Source: Natronococcus amylolyticus DSM 10524
Lineage (GTDB): Archaea; Halobacteriota; Halobacteria; Halobacteriales; Natrialbaceae
Reading direction: 5' to 3'
Assembly (NCBI RefSeq): GCF_000337675.1
Contig: NZ_AOIB01000013.1
Location: 147,650 to 192,232, forward strand
Length of the DNA stretch: 44,583 nucleotides
Shown here: positions 24,436 through 32,446 of the stretch, one piece after another
How positions within the stretch are numbered: position 1 is the stretch's first letter
Layout of the letters: every line of letters begins with the position of its first letter
Position numbers and translations under genes: made by a program
The notes under the pieces: model-generated
Told to the model about the DNA's origin: nothing
The model's input: the letters and a program-made list of their open reading frames with translations, nothing else
Database searches by the model: none

Positions 24436-24559
24436 AGTACGCTGCAGTACGGAAACCGCCTGTTGGTAGCTTCGACCCCGATGTGTATCAGATTGACCAA
24501 AACTGGTACTCGTGCAGATAGTACATTCAGTACATGCCTACAAAGTACATCGAGTACAT
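24436..24559 (+). repeat. AGTACAT/GTAC repeat cluster, putative operator
   Basis: AGTACAT occurs at 24520-24526, 24529-24535, 24544-24550 and 24553-24559. These form two 16-base units with starts 24 bases apart, each made of two copies 9 bases apart. Upstream lie AGTACG at 24436 and 24446 and the inverse GGTACT at 24505. Seven GTAC sites in 124 bases is far above chance in this high-GC genome. The last unit ends about 30 bases before the ATG at 24589, immediately upstream of where the TATA box should be. A multi-dimer binding site for the adjacent MarR-like protein is inferred. Confidence 0.65.
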
Positions 24560-24588
24560 TCACAGCGCTCCGAGACGAATACACGAGT

Positions 24589-24939
24589 ATGGCGATCGAT
24601 ATCGACCAGTTCGACGAACGCTCACCCGAGGAGTTAGCGGAACTGAGCAATCCCGAGCAGGTGCTGAAGTTCCTATACAAGAATCGGGATCGCGCGTGGA
24701 AGGCCAGAGAGATCGCCAACCGAACGGGAATCAACGAAAATTCGATCCATTCCGTTCTCTCCCGCCTCGAAGAGCGAGAACTCGTTCGCCACAAGGGACC
24801 GTACTGGGCGATCACCGACGAGACGAGTAGGCTGCGCCAGGCCTACGATACGCACAGAGTAACGCAGTTGTTCGACGGTCTCTACGGCGAGGAGGATCGT
24901 GACGAGTGGATCCAAGCGAGCGAGCAAGCCAACGAATGA
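24589..24939 (+). CDS. MarR-like winged-helix regulator, antitoxin-like
   Basis: A 116-residue winged-helix protein. Its core is NPEQVLKFLYKNRDRAWKAREIANRTGINENSIHSVLSRLEERELVRHKGPYWAI, with recognition helix NENSIHSVLSRLEE and a short wing at HKGPYWAITD. From memory, haloarchaeal proteins of this exact type are usually the first gene of a pair with a MazF/PemK-like toxin. Here the second gene encodes a membrane protein instead. I chose the ATG at 24589 because the longer frame upstream runs through the repeat cluster and has no regulator-like sequence. It overlaps the next gene by ATGA. Autoregulation at the AGTACAT cluster is inferred. Confidence 0.82.
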   Translation: MAIDIDQFDERSPEELAELSNPEQVLKFLYKNRDRAWKAREIANRTGINENSIHSVLSRLEERELVRHKGPYWAITDETSRLRQAYDTHRVTQLFDGLYGEEDRDEWIQASEQANE

Positions 24940-25427
24940 GCATGCTATCGCGACGAGCACTCGCGGCGCTCGACTTCCTCGGAAACGCGACGGCCGTCCT
25001 CGTCCAGTTGTTTCTCCGGAACGAGTCGGCTCGAGTCGAACGGCTGCGACGGGAGGGCTCGCTCGAGAACCCCACCGCTGAGAGTAGCTGTTCCGGAGAG
25101 GAGCGCGAGGTGACGTTCGACGACGCGCGGACCGCCTTCGCGGTCGGGGTGACCGACGAGATGGACCTACCGACCGTTCGAACGCGCTGGGCGCTTCTCG
25201 GGGCGGTCGTCGCCGCCGGCTACCGGACGCTGCTGGATCGGAACGTCGCCGGAGTTCGTCGCTCCCGGCTCCGTCGCGCGACACTCATCGGGGGTGTCTG
25301 GACGGCCTGGTTCGCGCTCGGGTTCGACAACCGGGATCGGCTCCACAGCCTCGGTCTCGGGTCGACGATCGGCGCGCTCTGTTACCGCGCGAGATACGGG
25401 CTTCTGGGCAATCTTCCAAACGAGTAA
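24936..25427 (+). CDS. Unknown membrane protein coupled to MarR-like gene
   Basis: A 163-residue protein starting at the ATG that overlaps the regulator stop codon. An N-terminal amphipathic helix (LAALDFLGNATAVLVQLFLR) and an acidic segment precede three hydrophobic stretches near residues 88-105 (WALLGAVVAAGYRTLL), 118-135 (LIGGVWTAWFALGF) and 145-160 (LGLGSTIGALCYRA). These hint at a small integral or peripheral membrane protein. There is no recognisable domain and no toxin-like catalytic pattern. Coupling to the regulator suggests a membrane effector controlled by it. Confidence 0.7.
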   Translation: MSMLSRRALAALDFLGNATAVLVQLFLRNESARVERLRREGSLENPTAESSCSGEEREVTFDDARTAFAVGVTDEMDLPTVRTRWALLGAVVAAGYRTLLDRNVAGVRRSRLRRATLIGGVWTAWFALGFDNRDRLHSLGLGSTIGALCYRARYGLLGNLPNE

Positions 25428-25440
25428 CCCAACACGGACG

Positions 25441-25463
25441 AAAAAGACGCGGCGAAATCCGCG
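25441..25463 (-). terminator. Hairpin plus T-run terminator after ppsA
   Basis: CGCGG and CCGCG (25448-25452 and 25459-25463) make a 5-bp stem with a 6-base loop. On the minus strand it is followed by a run of five T (25445-25441). It sits 16 bases after the ppsA stop, in the gap that converges with the membrane protein. Confidence 0.6.
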
Positions 25464-25479
25464 GCTGTGACGGCCCGAA

Positions 25480-27822
25480 TCAGCGCACCGAGTCGAGCAG
25501 CAGCTTCTGCTCGACGCGCTTGACCTCGTGTTGGACGTCGCGGACGGCGTCGATGTTCGCCGAGATCGAGTGAACGCCCTCGTTGACGAGAAACTGGACC
25601 ATCTCGGGTTTCGAGCCGGCCTGGCCGCAGATGCTCGTGTCGACGTCGTGTTCGCGACAGGTCTCGATGACGTCGCCGATCAGCCGGAGCACGGAGGGGT
25701 GGAGCTCGTCGAAGCGGTCGGCGACGTGTTCGTTGTTGCGATCGACCGCGAGCGTGTACTGGGTGAGGTCGTTGGTCCCGAAGGAGGCGAAGTCGATGCC
25801 CGCTTCGGCCATTCCCTCGACGGCCAGCGCCGAGGCGGGCGTCTCGATCATCACGCCCCAGGTGCGCTTCTCGGGGTCGATCCCGGCCTCCGTCATGAGC
25901 TGTTTGGTTCGGTAGACGTCCTCGGCGTCGTTGACCAGCGGGAACATGATCTCGACGTTGTCGTAGCCCAGCTCGTAGAGCCGGCGGAACGCCTCGAGCT
26001 CGTGGGCGAAGATCTCGGGTCGGTCGAGCGAACGGCGGATGCCCCGGTAGCCGAGCATCGGGTTGTGCTCGTGGGGTTCGTCCTCGCCGCCCTCGAGCTG
26101 GCGGAACTCGTCGGTCGGCGCATCCAGGGTCCGGACGCGGACGGGTCGGGGGTAGAACTCGTCGGCGACGCCGCGAACGCCCTGGACGAGCTCCTTGATG
26201 TAGGCGTCCTCGCCGTTCTCTTCGATGAACTTCGCTGGCGTCTGATTCAGCGAGAGGATCATGTGCTCCGTGCGAAGCAGGCCAACGCCGTCGGCGCCGG
26301 TCGCGGCGGCCCGCTCTGCGGCCTCCGGAATGGAGACGTTGACCTTGACCTCGGTCGCGGTCATCGGCTTGACCGGCGACTGCGGGCGCACCTCCTCGAC
26401 GGGTTCGGTCTCCTCCTCGGACGAGACAACGTCGCCCTCGAGCACCGACCCCTTGTCGCCGTCGAGCGTGACGACCTGCCCGTCCTCGAGGACGCTGGTG
26501 GCGTTGGTCGTGCCGACGATCGCGGGCACGCCGAGTTCGCGGGAGACGATGGCTGCGTGGCTGGTCATTCCGCCTTCGTCGGTGATGATTCCCGCGGCTC
26601 GCTTCATCGCGGGCACCATGTCGGGCATCGTCATCTCGGTGACGATGATGTCGCCCTCGCCGACCTTGTCGAGCTCGTCGAGCTTGGTGACGATCCGGGC
26701 GGCGCCGCTGACCCGGCCCGGGCTCGAGCCCAGCCCGTCGACCACCACGTCGCCGGTCCCGGCTCCGGTCGCGCTCTCGGCGCTATCGGCGGCCCGGGCC
26801 TGCGTCCCGCTACCGTCGGTGAGCCCCGCCGTGATGTCGCCGGTGTCGGCGGCGCTCGTCGCGTCTGTGTCACTCTCGTCGATCGTCGTGATCGGGCGCG
26901 ACTGGAGCATGAAGACCTCGCCATCGAGGATCGCCCACTCGACGTCCTGGGGGGTGTCGTAGTGGTCCTCGACGCGCTCGCCGAGTTCGACGAGCCGGTC
27001 GATCTCGTCGTCCGAGAGGACGCGGGCGGTGCGTTTGTCCGCCGGGACCTCGCGCTCGACGGTTTCACCGGTTTCCTCGTCTTTGGCGTGCATCACCTTC
27101 TTCTCGGCGACGGTGACGTCGGTGTCACTGCCGTCCCGCGGAACGATGTAGTTGTCCGGGGAGACGGCCCCCGAGACGACAGCCTCGCCCAGTCCCCACG
27201 CGGCCTCGATGATCATCGTCGGATCGCCGGTCGAGGGGTGGCTCGTAAACATGACCCCGGATTTCTCGGCTTCGACCATCTGCTGGACGACGACGGCGAT
27301 GTTCACCGCGGAGTGGTCGAACCCCTTCTCCTGTCGGTAGTAGATCGCCCGCTGGGTGAAAAGAGAGGCCCAGCAGCTCCGAACGCGGTCGAGCAGGTCG
27401 TCCTCGGTGATGTTGAGATACGTCTCCTGCTGGCCGGCGAAGGAGGCGTCCGGAAGGTCCTCGGCGGTCGCTGAGGATCGGACGGCGACGAACGCCTCCT
27501 CGCCGGAATCGCCGACCTGCCGGTAGGCCTCGAGGATCTCATCGCGGACGTCCTCGGGAAACGGCGTCTCGAGGATGAGTTCCTGAGCGCGCTCGGCCGC
27601 CGCTGCGAGCGCACTCGAGTCGTCGACGTCGACGTCGACGACCTCGAACAGTTCCTCGTCGATGTTCGCGTTCTCGATGAACGATCGGTAGGTGTCCGCA
27701 GTTACGACGAAGCCAGGTGGGACGGGAAGTCCAGCGCCCGTGAGCTCGCCCAGAGAAGCTCCCTTGCCGCCGACCTTCTCGAGGTCACCGGCGCTGATCT
27801 CGTCCAACCAGAGTACAGCCAT
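25480..27822 (-). CDS. ppsA: Phosphoenolpyruvate synthase
   Basis: A 780-residue enzyme that converts pyruvate + ATP + water to PEP + AMP + phosphate for gluconeogenesis. The N-terminal ATP-grasp-like domain starts LDEISAGDLEKVGGKGASLGEL and contains VAVRSSATAEDLPDASFAGQQETYLN. The swivelling phosphohistidine domain has GGMTSHAAIVSRELGVPAIVGT, with the catalytic His near residue 421. The C-terminal PEP-binding barrel has FGTNDLTQYTLAVDRNN and the active-site Cys in ICGQAGSKPE (near 727). A Thr/Ala/Asp-rich linker of about 55 residues joins the first two domains and is probably a haloarchaeal expansion. The ATG at 27822 (MAVLWLDEI) matches the family start and has CTTTAGC 29 bases upstream. 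Confidence 0.97.
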   Translation of the reverse strand: MAVLWLDEISAGDLEKVGGKGASLGELTGAGLPVPPGFVVTADTYRSFIENANIDEELFEVVDVDVDDSSALAAAAERAQELILETPFPEDVRDEILEAYRQVGDSGEEAFVAVRSSATAEDLPDASFAGQQETYLNITEDDLLDRVRSCWASLFTQRAIYYRQEKGFDHSAVNIAVVVQQMVEAEKSGVMFTSHPSTGDPTMIIEAAWGLGEAVVSGAVSPDNYIVPRDGSDTDVTVAEKKVMHAKDEETGETVEREVPADKRTARVLSDDEIDRLVELGERVEDHYDTPQDVEWAILDGEVFMLQSRPITTIDESDTDATSAADTGDITAGLTDGSGTQARAADSAESATGAGTGDVVVDGLGSSPGRVSGAARIVTKLDELDKVGEGDIIVTEMTMPDMVPAMKRAAGIITDEGGMTSHAAIVSRELGVPAIVGTTNATSVLEDGQVVTLDGDKGSVLEGDVVSSEEETEPVEEVRPQSPVKPMTATEVKVNVSIPEAAERAAATGADGVGLLRTEHMILSLNQTPAKFIEENGEDAYIKELVQGVRGVADEFYPRPVRVRTLDAPTDEFRQLEGGEDEPHEHNPMLGYRGIRRSLDRPEIFAHELEAFRRLYELGYDNVEIMFPLVNDAEDVYRTKQLMTEAGIDPEKRTWGVMIETPASALAVEGMAEAGIDFASFGTNDLTQYTLAVDRNNEHVADRFDELHPSVLRLIGDVIETCREHDVDTSICGQAGSKPEMVQFLVNEGVHSISANIDAVRDVQHEVKRVEQKLLLDSVR

Positions 27823-27847
27823 CTGTAGCTGGAAGGTCACCGGACCG

Positions 27848-27854
27848 GCTAAAG
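27848..27854 (-). promoter_or_regulatory. TATA-like element of ppsA
   Basis: CTTTAGC on the minus strand is centred 29 bases from the ATG at 27822, supporting that start over an upstream one. Confidence 0.5.
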
Positions 27855-27929
27855 AAGGTTGCGAACGGCACACATGATTCAGAACTCGTGACCGAATGAG
27901 TTTGTCGCAGCCGCGGCAATTTTGAACTG

Positions 27930-28829
27930 TCAGCCCTCGATGATTTCGTCGCCGTCGTCAGCGGGAACGACGAGGCTCCCGTCCAGTGCCGTCACACCGC
28001 GGCCCCCGACCCTAACGCGGTCGCCGACCCGAACGAAGACCGTGCCGGGACGGTCGACGTAGTGGCCCTGCTCGAGACGAAGCTCGTCGGGGAGGTCGTC
28101 GTCGAACGCGCCGAACCGATCGAGGTACGCGCCGGCGGCGCCGCTCGCGGTTCCGGTGACCGGGTCCTCGGGAACGCCGGCGCCGGGGGCGAACATCCGC
28201 CCGTGCAGGGTCGACTCGCGATCGAGCGTGTCGAACGAGAAGAGGTAGATCCCGGTCGCCTCAAGTTCGTCGGTGAGTGTCTCGATAGCGGCCATATCGG
28301 GATCGGCCGCGCCGAGATCGGAGAGGTAGGTTATCGGAACGATCAGAAACGGAAGCCCGGTCGAGGCGACCGCGAGCGGGATGTCGTCGCTGGCGCCTTC
28401 GAGCGCAGCCGATTCGACGCCGAGTGCCTCGGCCACCCGATCGTAGCCGACGTCGACCTCCCGGATCGTCGGTTCGTTCTGGGTCATCCAGATCGTCCCG
28501 TCGCCCTCGAGTTCGATCTCGAGGACGCCGACGTTCGTCTCGAGGGCCGTCGTCCCCGGCTCGAGGCCCTCGTCGTGGAGGGAGGCGTAGCTCCCGATCG
28601 TCGCGTGACCGCAGAGGTCCACCTCCTGAGTCGGGGTGAAGTACCGAATCCGACGGTCGGCATCGTCGCTCGAGCGGAGAAAGGCGGTCTCGCTCAGGGA
28701 CAGTTCGCGGGCGATCGCCTGCATCTGCTCGTCGGTGAGCCCGTCGGCGTCCGGAACGACGCCTGCGGGGTTTCCCGTCAGCGCCTCGTCGGTGAACGCG
28801 TCGACCTGCAGGACCCGAATCGTCTTCAT
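27930..28829 (-). CDS. PhzF-family isomerase-like protein
   Basis: A 299-residue protein of the PhzF/YddE fold (two similar halves, diaminopimelate-epimerase-like). The start TIRVLQVDAFTDEALTGNPAGVV is diagnostic; NPAGVV lines the active site. The Glu in SLSETAFL corresponds to the catalytic Glu of PhzF, and the GHATIGSY and EDPVTGTASGAAGAYL loops form the anion-binding pocket. Some members isomerise trans-2,3-dihydro-3-hydroxyanthranilate, but most are of unknown substrate. No phenazine genes are nearby, so a phenazine role is not supported. The ATG at 28829 is preferred over the upstream frame because the family start is exact. Confidence 0.92.
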   Translation of the reverse strand: MKTIRVLQVDAFTDEALTGNPAGVVPDADGLTDEQMQAIARELSLSETAFLRSSDDADRRIRYFTPTQEVDLCGHATIGSYASLHDEGLEPGTTALETNVGVLEIELEGDGTIWMTQNEPTIREVDVGYDRVAEALGVESAALEGASDDIPLAVASTGLPFLIVPITYLSDLGAADPDMAAIETLTDELEATGIYLFSFDTLDRESTLHGRMFAPGAGVPEDPVTGTASGAAGAYLDRFGAFDDDLPDELRLEQGHYVDRPGTVFVRVGDRVRVGGRGVTALDGSLVVPADDGDEIIEG

Positions 28830-28936
28830 ACGTCGGGGTCGAACGCGTGGCGCATCAATCCATCGTCGCCCTTTCACGGTCCGTCGCTCGAATCGACGAA
28901 CCCGGAGATAGCGGTCCGACGCCGTCGAGTAGGTTC

Positions 28937-30265
28937 TTACCCGATCGTGCCGCCGCGGATCGCAACGGTGACCGTCGAATCCGCGTCGTCCGGAAGGGGG
29001 ACCGTCACGTCGATCTCGTGTTCCGCGTCGTCCCTACCGCTCTCGAACGTCTTCCGTTCGTCACCGACCTCGAGCCAGTACTCACCCGCCTCGGTCGCCG
29101 TCACGACGACCGTCCCACCGACCGTTGCACCTGGCTCCGGCTGTTCGTCGAACGTCACCGACTCGAGCGCGAGCGTCGCGTCTCGAAGGTCGATCTCGAG
29201 ATCGGTCTCGAACGACGTCGTGTACACCGGAACGTCCCGATCGTCGTCCTCGTCGTCTTCGTCGTCGTCGTCGTCTCCGCCCCCGTTACCGTCGTCCGGT
29301 TCCTCGAGGAGGATCTCCACCCCGAGCTGCCGTTCGACGTTCTCGATCCGGTTACAGATCGTCTGCTGGAACGAGCCCGCAAACAGGAGACCGACGAGCT
29401 CGCCGTTCTCGAGAAAGACCGGCGAGCCGCTGTCCCCGCCCTCGGACATGTAGTCCGTGATCAGCTGGTCGCGCAGCGTCACCGACCCCTGTTCGGCGCC
29501 GAACTCGACCTCGACGGTCGCGCTCGTGGCCTCCACGGTGGCGCTGGTTACTCCCGTCGTCCGTCCCGTCTTGGTCAGCGTCTCGTCGCGGAGGTCACCG
29601 TACTCGTCCCGGCGGATACCCGTCGGCCACGCCTCGTCGAGTTCGTGATACCGGTCGGACTCCCGCTCCGGGTCGACGGATCGTGCGGCGACGTCGACCT
29701 CGACGCCGTCCTCGACCGGAACGTACCCCACGAGCTGGCCGACCTCGTCGTCGGGGCCGCCGCCGTCGTGGGGCGAGGGCTGGAGGATCGACTCGCCGAG
29801 GTCGGCCTCGTTCGAGCGCGCGTAGACGTGGTTGTTCGAGAGCCGAACCAGCTCGTCCGGTTCGACCGCCTCGTCCCAGATCGCGTCCTCGGCGTCGCCC
29901 GTAACCCGCGCGGGGTAGGGCCCTCCGGTGCCCGCCGACAGGTCGTCGTTGGCCTCGCTCGCCCCGGCAGGCACCGGCCGCTTGCGGTCGCTTCGCCCCT
30001 CCGCGGCCTCGGGAACCGCCTCGAGGGTCGCCAACGGATCGAACCCCTGCCGCTCCTCGCCGTAGCCGGCGTCGACGACGTCGACGGTGATCTCCTCGTC
30101 GCCGACCTCGCGGATCCGTTTCTCGACGTCGTCTTTATCCTCGAGGGTACCGGGTGGCTCCTTCTGTGAGACGAACACCCGAACCTCGTTTTCGCTTTCG
30201 TCGTAGTCGACGCCAATCACGTTCTTGCACTCGAGCAGGTACTCGAAATCCTGTGTTTTGGGCAT
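28937..30265 (-). CDS. Trypsin-like serine protease without signal peptide
   Basis: A 442-residue protein whose central part looks like a chymotrypsin-fold peptidase. RLSNNHVYARSN (near residue 145) would hold the catalytic His, and SEGGDSGSPVFLENGELVGLLFAG (near 275) has the GDSG Ser motif and the oxyanion-loop region. TKTGRTTGVTSATV precedes it, as in intracellular haloarchaeal peptidases. The N-terminal about 70 residues (LLECKNVIGVDYDESENEVRVFVSQKEPPG) resemble a small beta domain. An Asp-rich linker (DDDDDEDDEDDD) leads to a C-terminal Ig-like domain (PGATVGGTVVVTATEAGEYWLEVG). No signal peptide is seen, so it may act in the cytoplasm or need an unknown route out. The catalytic Asp was not located with certainty. 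Confidence 0.72.
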   Translation of the reverse strand: MPKTQDFEYLLECKNVIGVDYDESENEVRVFVSQKEPPGTLEDKDDVEKRIREVGDEEITVDVVDAGYGEERQGFDPLATLEAVPEAAEGRSDRKRPVPAGASEANDDLSAGTGGPYPARVTGDAEDAIWDEAVEPDELVRLSNNHVYARSNEADLGESILQPSPHDGGGPDDEVGQLVGYVPVEDGVEVDVAARSVDPERESDRYHELDEAWPTGIRRDEYGDLRDETLTKTGRTTGVTSATVEATSATVEVEFGAEQGSVTLRDQLITDYMSEGGDSGSPVFLENGELVGLLFAGSFQQTICNRIENVERQLGVEILLEEPDDGNGGGDDDDDEDDEDDDRDVPVYTTSFETDLEIDLRDATLALESVTFDEQPEPGATVGGTVVVTATEAGEYWLEVGDERKTFESGRDDAEHEIDVTVPLPDDADSTVTVAIRGGTIG

Positions 30266-30394
30266 AATTTGAACTTACAACCAATTCGTACCGAACCATC
30301 TTAGCTGTGTGGCTGTCTATCGCACACCGAGATGCCGTCCGTTTAGTCCCACTTATGGGGACGGGGCGAATTCCTTCGGCTAGGTGGCCACCAG

Positions 30395-31090
30395 ATGTCC
30401 GACTTACCGGACGATTTCGACTGTACGATAACGAACTGGGACTACATCTACAGCCTCTGTCGCGACGTTAGCGACGAGGTCCGTCGGGACGACTTCGAGC
30501 CCGACGTGATCGTCGCGCTCGCCCGCGGCGGCTGGTTCGCGGGTCGCTGTATCTGTGACTTCCTCGGGATGGACGACCTGACGAGCCTGAAGATGGAACA
30601 CTACGTCGGCACGGCCGAGAAAAGCGGCGAGCCGACCGTCCGCTACCCGATGCCGGAAGGCAGCGTCGAGGGGAAAGACGTCCTCATCATCGACGACATC
30701 GCCGACACGGGCGGCTCGATCGAGCGCGCCCACGAGTACGTCGACGAGCGCAACGCAGGCGAAGTCCGAACGGCGACGCTCCAGTTGCTCCAGACTAGCG
30801 AGTACGAACCCGACTACATCGGCGAGCGCCTCGAGGAGTGGACCTGGGTCGTCTACCCCTGGAACTTCATCGAGGACATGGTCGACCTGATCTCGGGCGC
30901 GATGGAGCGGGCCGACCGGGAGCAGTTCACCAGCGAGGAGATCCGCCACTTCCTCTCGGAGTATCACGGGATCGAGCGCATGGAGATGGAGATCGCCCAG
31001 CCCGACCGTCTTCAGGAAGTTCTCCGGGAGATGGATCGACGAGAGGTCGTCGAGATGGCCGACCACGGCGAGTGGCGGCTGCTCGAGTAG
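30395..31090 (+). CDS. Purine-type phosphoribosyltransferase
   Basis: A type I phosphoribosyltransferase of 231 residues. The PRPP motif VLIIDDIADTGGS is at residues about 98-110, and the pyrophosphate loop is VALARGGWFAGR (near 42). WTWVVYPWNF near residue 150 is an aromatic base-binding hood. The C-terminal 60 residues (FTSEEIRHFLSEYHGIERMEMEIAQPDRLQEVLREM) are an added helical module. It resembles xanthine-guanine phosphoribosyltransferases and salvages a purine base to the nucleotide. The adjacent MTA phosphorylase produces a free base, so the two probably act in sequence, but base specificity is not shown. Confidence 0.88.
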   Translation: MSDLPDDFDCTITNWDYIYSLCRDVSDEVRRDDFEPDVIVALARGGWFAGRCICDFLGMDDLTSLKMEHYVGTAEKSGEPTVRYPMPEGSVEGKDVLIIDDIADTGGSIERAHEYVDERNAGEVRTATLQLLQTSEYEPDYIGERLEEWTWVVYPWNFIEDMVDLISGAMERADREQFTSEEIRHFLSEYHGIERMEMEIAQPDRLQEVLREMDRREVVEMADHGEWRLLE

Positions 31091-31140
31091 TCGGTCCGAA
31101 CCCACACCGTTTACGTCCTCGCCCGCGCGAGATGACCAGT

Positions 31141-31995
31141 ATGACCATCGGTGTCATCGGCGGCAGCGGTATCTACGAGGCACTGCCACTCGAGAACGTT
31201 TCGACAAAGTCCGTCTCGACGCCCTACGGCGAACCGAGCGAGGACGTGACCCTCGGCGAACTCGGCGGCCGAGAGGTCGCCTTCCTCCCACGCCACGGCG
31301 GCGACCACCAGCACACGCCGACGCAGGCGAGCTACCGGGCGAACATCTACGCGCTGAAGTCGGTCGGCGTCGATCGCGTGATCTCGACGAACGCCGTCGG
31401 CAGCCTCCGTGAGGACCTGCCGCCCCGAACGCTGGTCGTTCCGGATCAGATCTACGACCGGACGAAACACCGAACGCCGACGTTCTTCGGCGACGGGATG
31501 GTCGTCCACATGAGCTTCGCCGAGCCGTACTGTCCGGAGATGACCGCACACCTCGCGGAGTCCGCCCGCGACGCAACGGACGCCGACGTCTCGGAGGACG
31601 GCACCTACGTCTGTATCGAGGGTCCACAGTACTCGACGAAAGCCGAGAGCGAGTTCTACCGCGAACAGGGGTGGGATATCGTCGGGATGACGACGATTCC
31701 GGAGGCGAAACTGGCCCGCGAGGCCGAACTGAGCTACGCGACCGTCGCGGGCGTCACCGACTACGACGTCTGGAAGGACGACAGCGAGGTCAGCCTCGAG
31801 GAGGTGCTCGCGAACGCCGAGGCGAACCAGGAGTCGATCAACGCCGTCGTCGAGCACGCGATTCGGACGATGCCCGAGGGCTTCGAGAGCGAGGCCTGGA
31901 ACGCCCTGGAGGGAACGATCAACACGCCGACCGACGCGATCCCCGAGGAGACCCGCGAACGGATCGATCTGCTGGCCGGCGAGTACCTCCGATAG
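31141..31995 (+). CDS. mtnP: S-methyl-5'-thioadenosine phosphorylase
   Basis: A 284-residue purine nucleoside phosphorylase-fold enzyme that splits methylthioadenosine (from polyamine or SAM metabolism) into adenine and methylthioribose-1-phosphate. Hallmarks: IGVIGGSGIYEAL at the start, VAFLPRHGGDHQHTP, ISTNAVGSL (phosphate site), IEGPQYSTKAESEFYR, VGMTTIPEAKLARE and VTDYDVW, whose Asp pair selects a 6-amino purine. The ATG at 31141 is preferred over an in-frame ATG 9 bases upstream because GTTTACG lies 30 bases ahead of it. It follows the phosphoribosyltransferase by 50 bases and is likely part of the same salvage unit. Confidence 0.93.
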   Translation: MTIGVIGGSGIYEALPLENVSTKSVSTPYGEPSEDVTLGELGGREVAFLPRHGGDHQHTPTQASYRANIYALKSVGVDRVISTNAVGSLREDLPPRTLVVPDQIYDRTKHRTPTFFGDGMVVHMSFAEPYCPEMTAHLAESARDATDADVSEDGTYVCIEGPQYSTKAESEFYREQGWDIVGMTTIPEAKLAREAELSYATVAGVTDYDVWKDDSEVSLEEVLANAEANQESINAVVEHAIRTMPEGFESEAWNALEGTINTPTDAIPEETRERIDLLAGEYLR

Positions 31996-32446
31996 CGGAG
32001 GTCCATCGACGCTAACACGTCGACTACCGCGGTTCGTTCGTTTCTTGGAACCGTTTCCGTTCGACAATCGGTCCGTTATCGACCGCGTAGCGGAGACGTA
32101 TCGACTGGATAGTGACTCCCGCGTTCGACAGGAGTCCCGGCAGCAGGGTGGGCCTGGGCGTTATGGTCATACTATCCGAATCCTGTCAGCGAGTACCATA
32201 CCAAATATCGTTGGAGCAACCCCTATGCCACTCTCACCCCTCTCCGTAAGTACGAGACGAACCGAACCCGTCGATATGCTCGAGGAGGTGATCGGCGAAA
32301 CACTGCCGATCCCGAAGTGCAACAGTTGTGCACTTCCTCAGCGTTTAATTCTTCATTAGTATCCTATAGTTACGCATATCTTCAAAAGTTGAGATTGTCA
32401 CGGAAAGTTTTATGTATGTACGGATACCACTGTTCGAGTGAAGAGC
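31996..32446. other. 450-base gap, no clear gene, possible ncRNA
   Basis: No ORF here has convincing haloarchaeal coding bias. It is AT-richer than its flanks from about 32160. Contents: GTTATGG (32160-32166) as a possible TATA element, a perfect 8-bp hairpin at 32314-32336 followed by TTTAATTCTT, and the TATA box (TTTTATG, 32408-32414) of the next gene. A small RNA ending near 32350 is possible but unproven. Confidence 0.4.
32314..32336 (+). terminator. 8-bp hairpin followed by T-rich tract
   Basis: GAAGTGCA (32314-32321) and TGCACTTC (32329-32336) are perfect inverted arms around a 7-base loop. GTTTAATTCTT starts 5 bases later. It lies 320 bases beyond mtnP, so it may end a long 3' end or an independent small transcript. 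Confidence 0.45.

Noticed and set aside
24358-24588. N-terminal extension of the MarR-like gene
   Set aside because: The frame is open but runs through the AGTACAT repeats and the mfnA promoter; the protein start fits ATG 24589.
25528-27474. A 648-codon open frame antisense to ppsA
   Set aside because: Shadow of ppsA, for the same reason; no recognisable protein features.
27930-28829. Phenazine biosynthesis role for the PhzF-like gene
   Set aside because: No other phz genes are nearby and the family is mostly of unknown substrate.
32045-32359. 104-codon frame in the gap after mtnP
   Set aside because: Codon use does not match the host and there is no promoter at its start; the hairpin at 32314 lies inside it.
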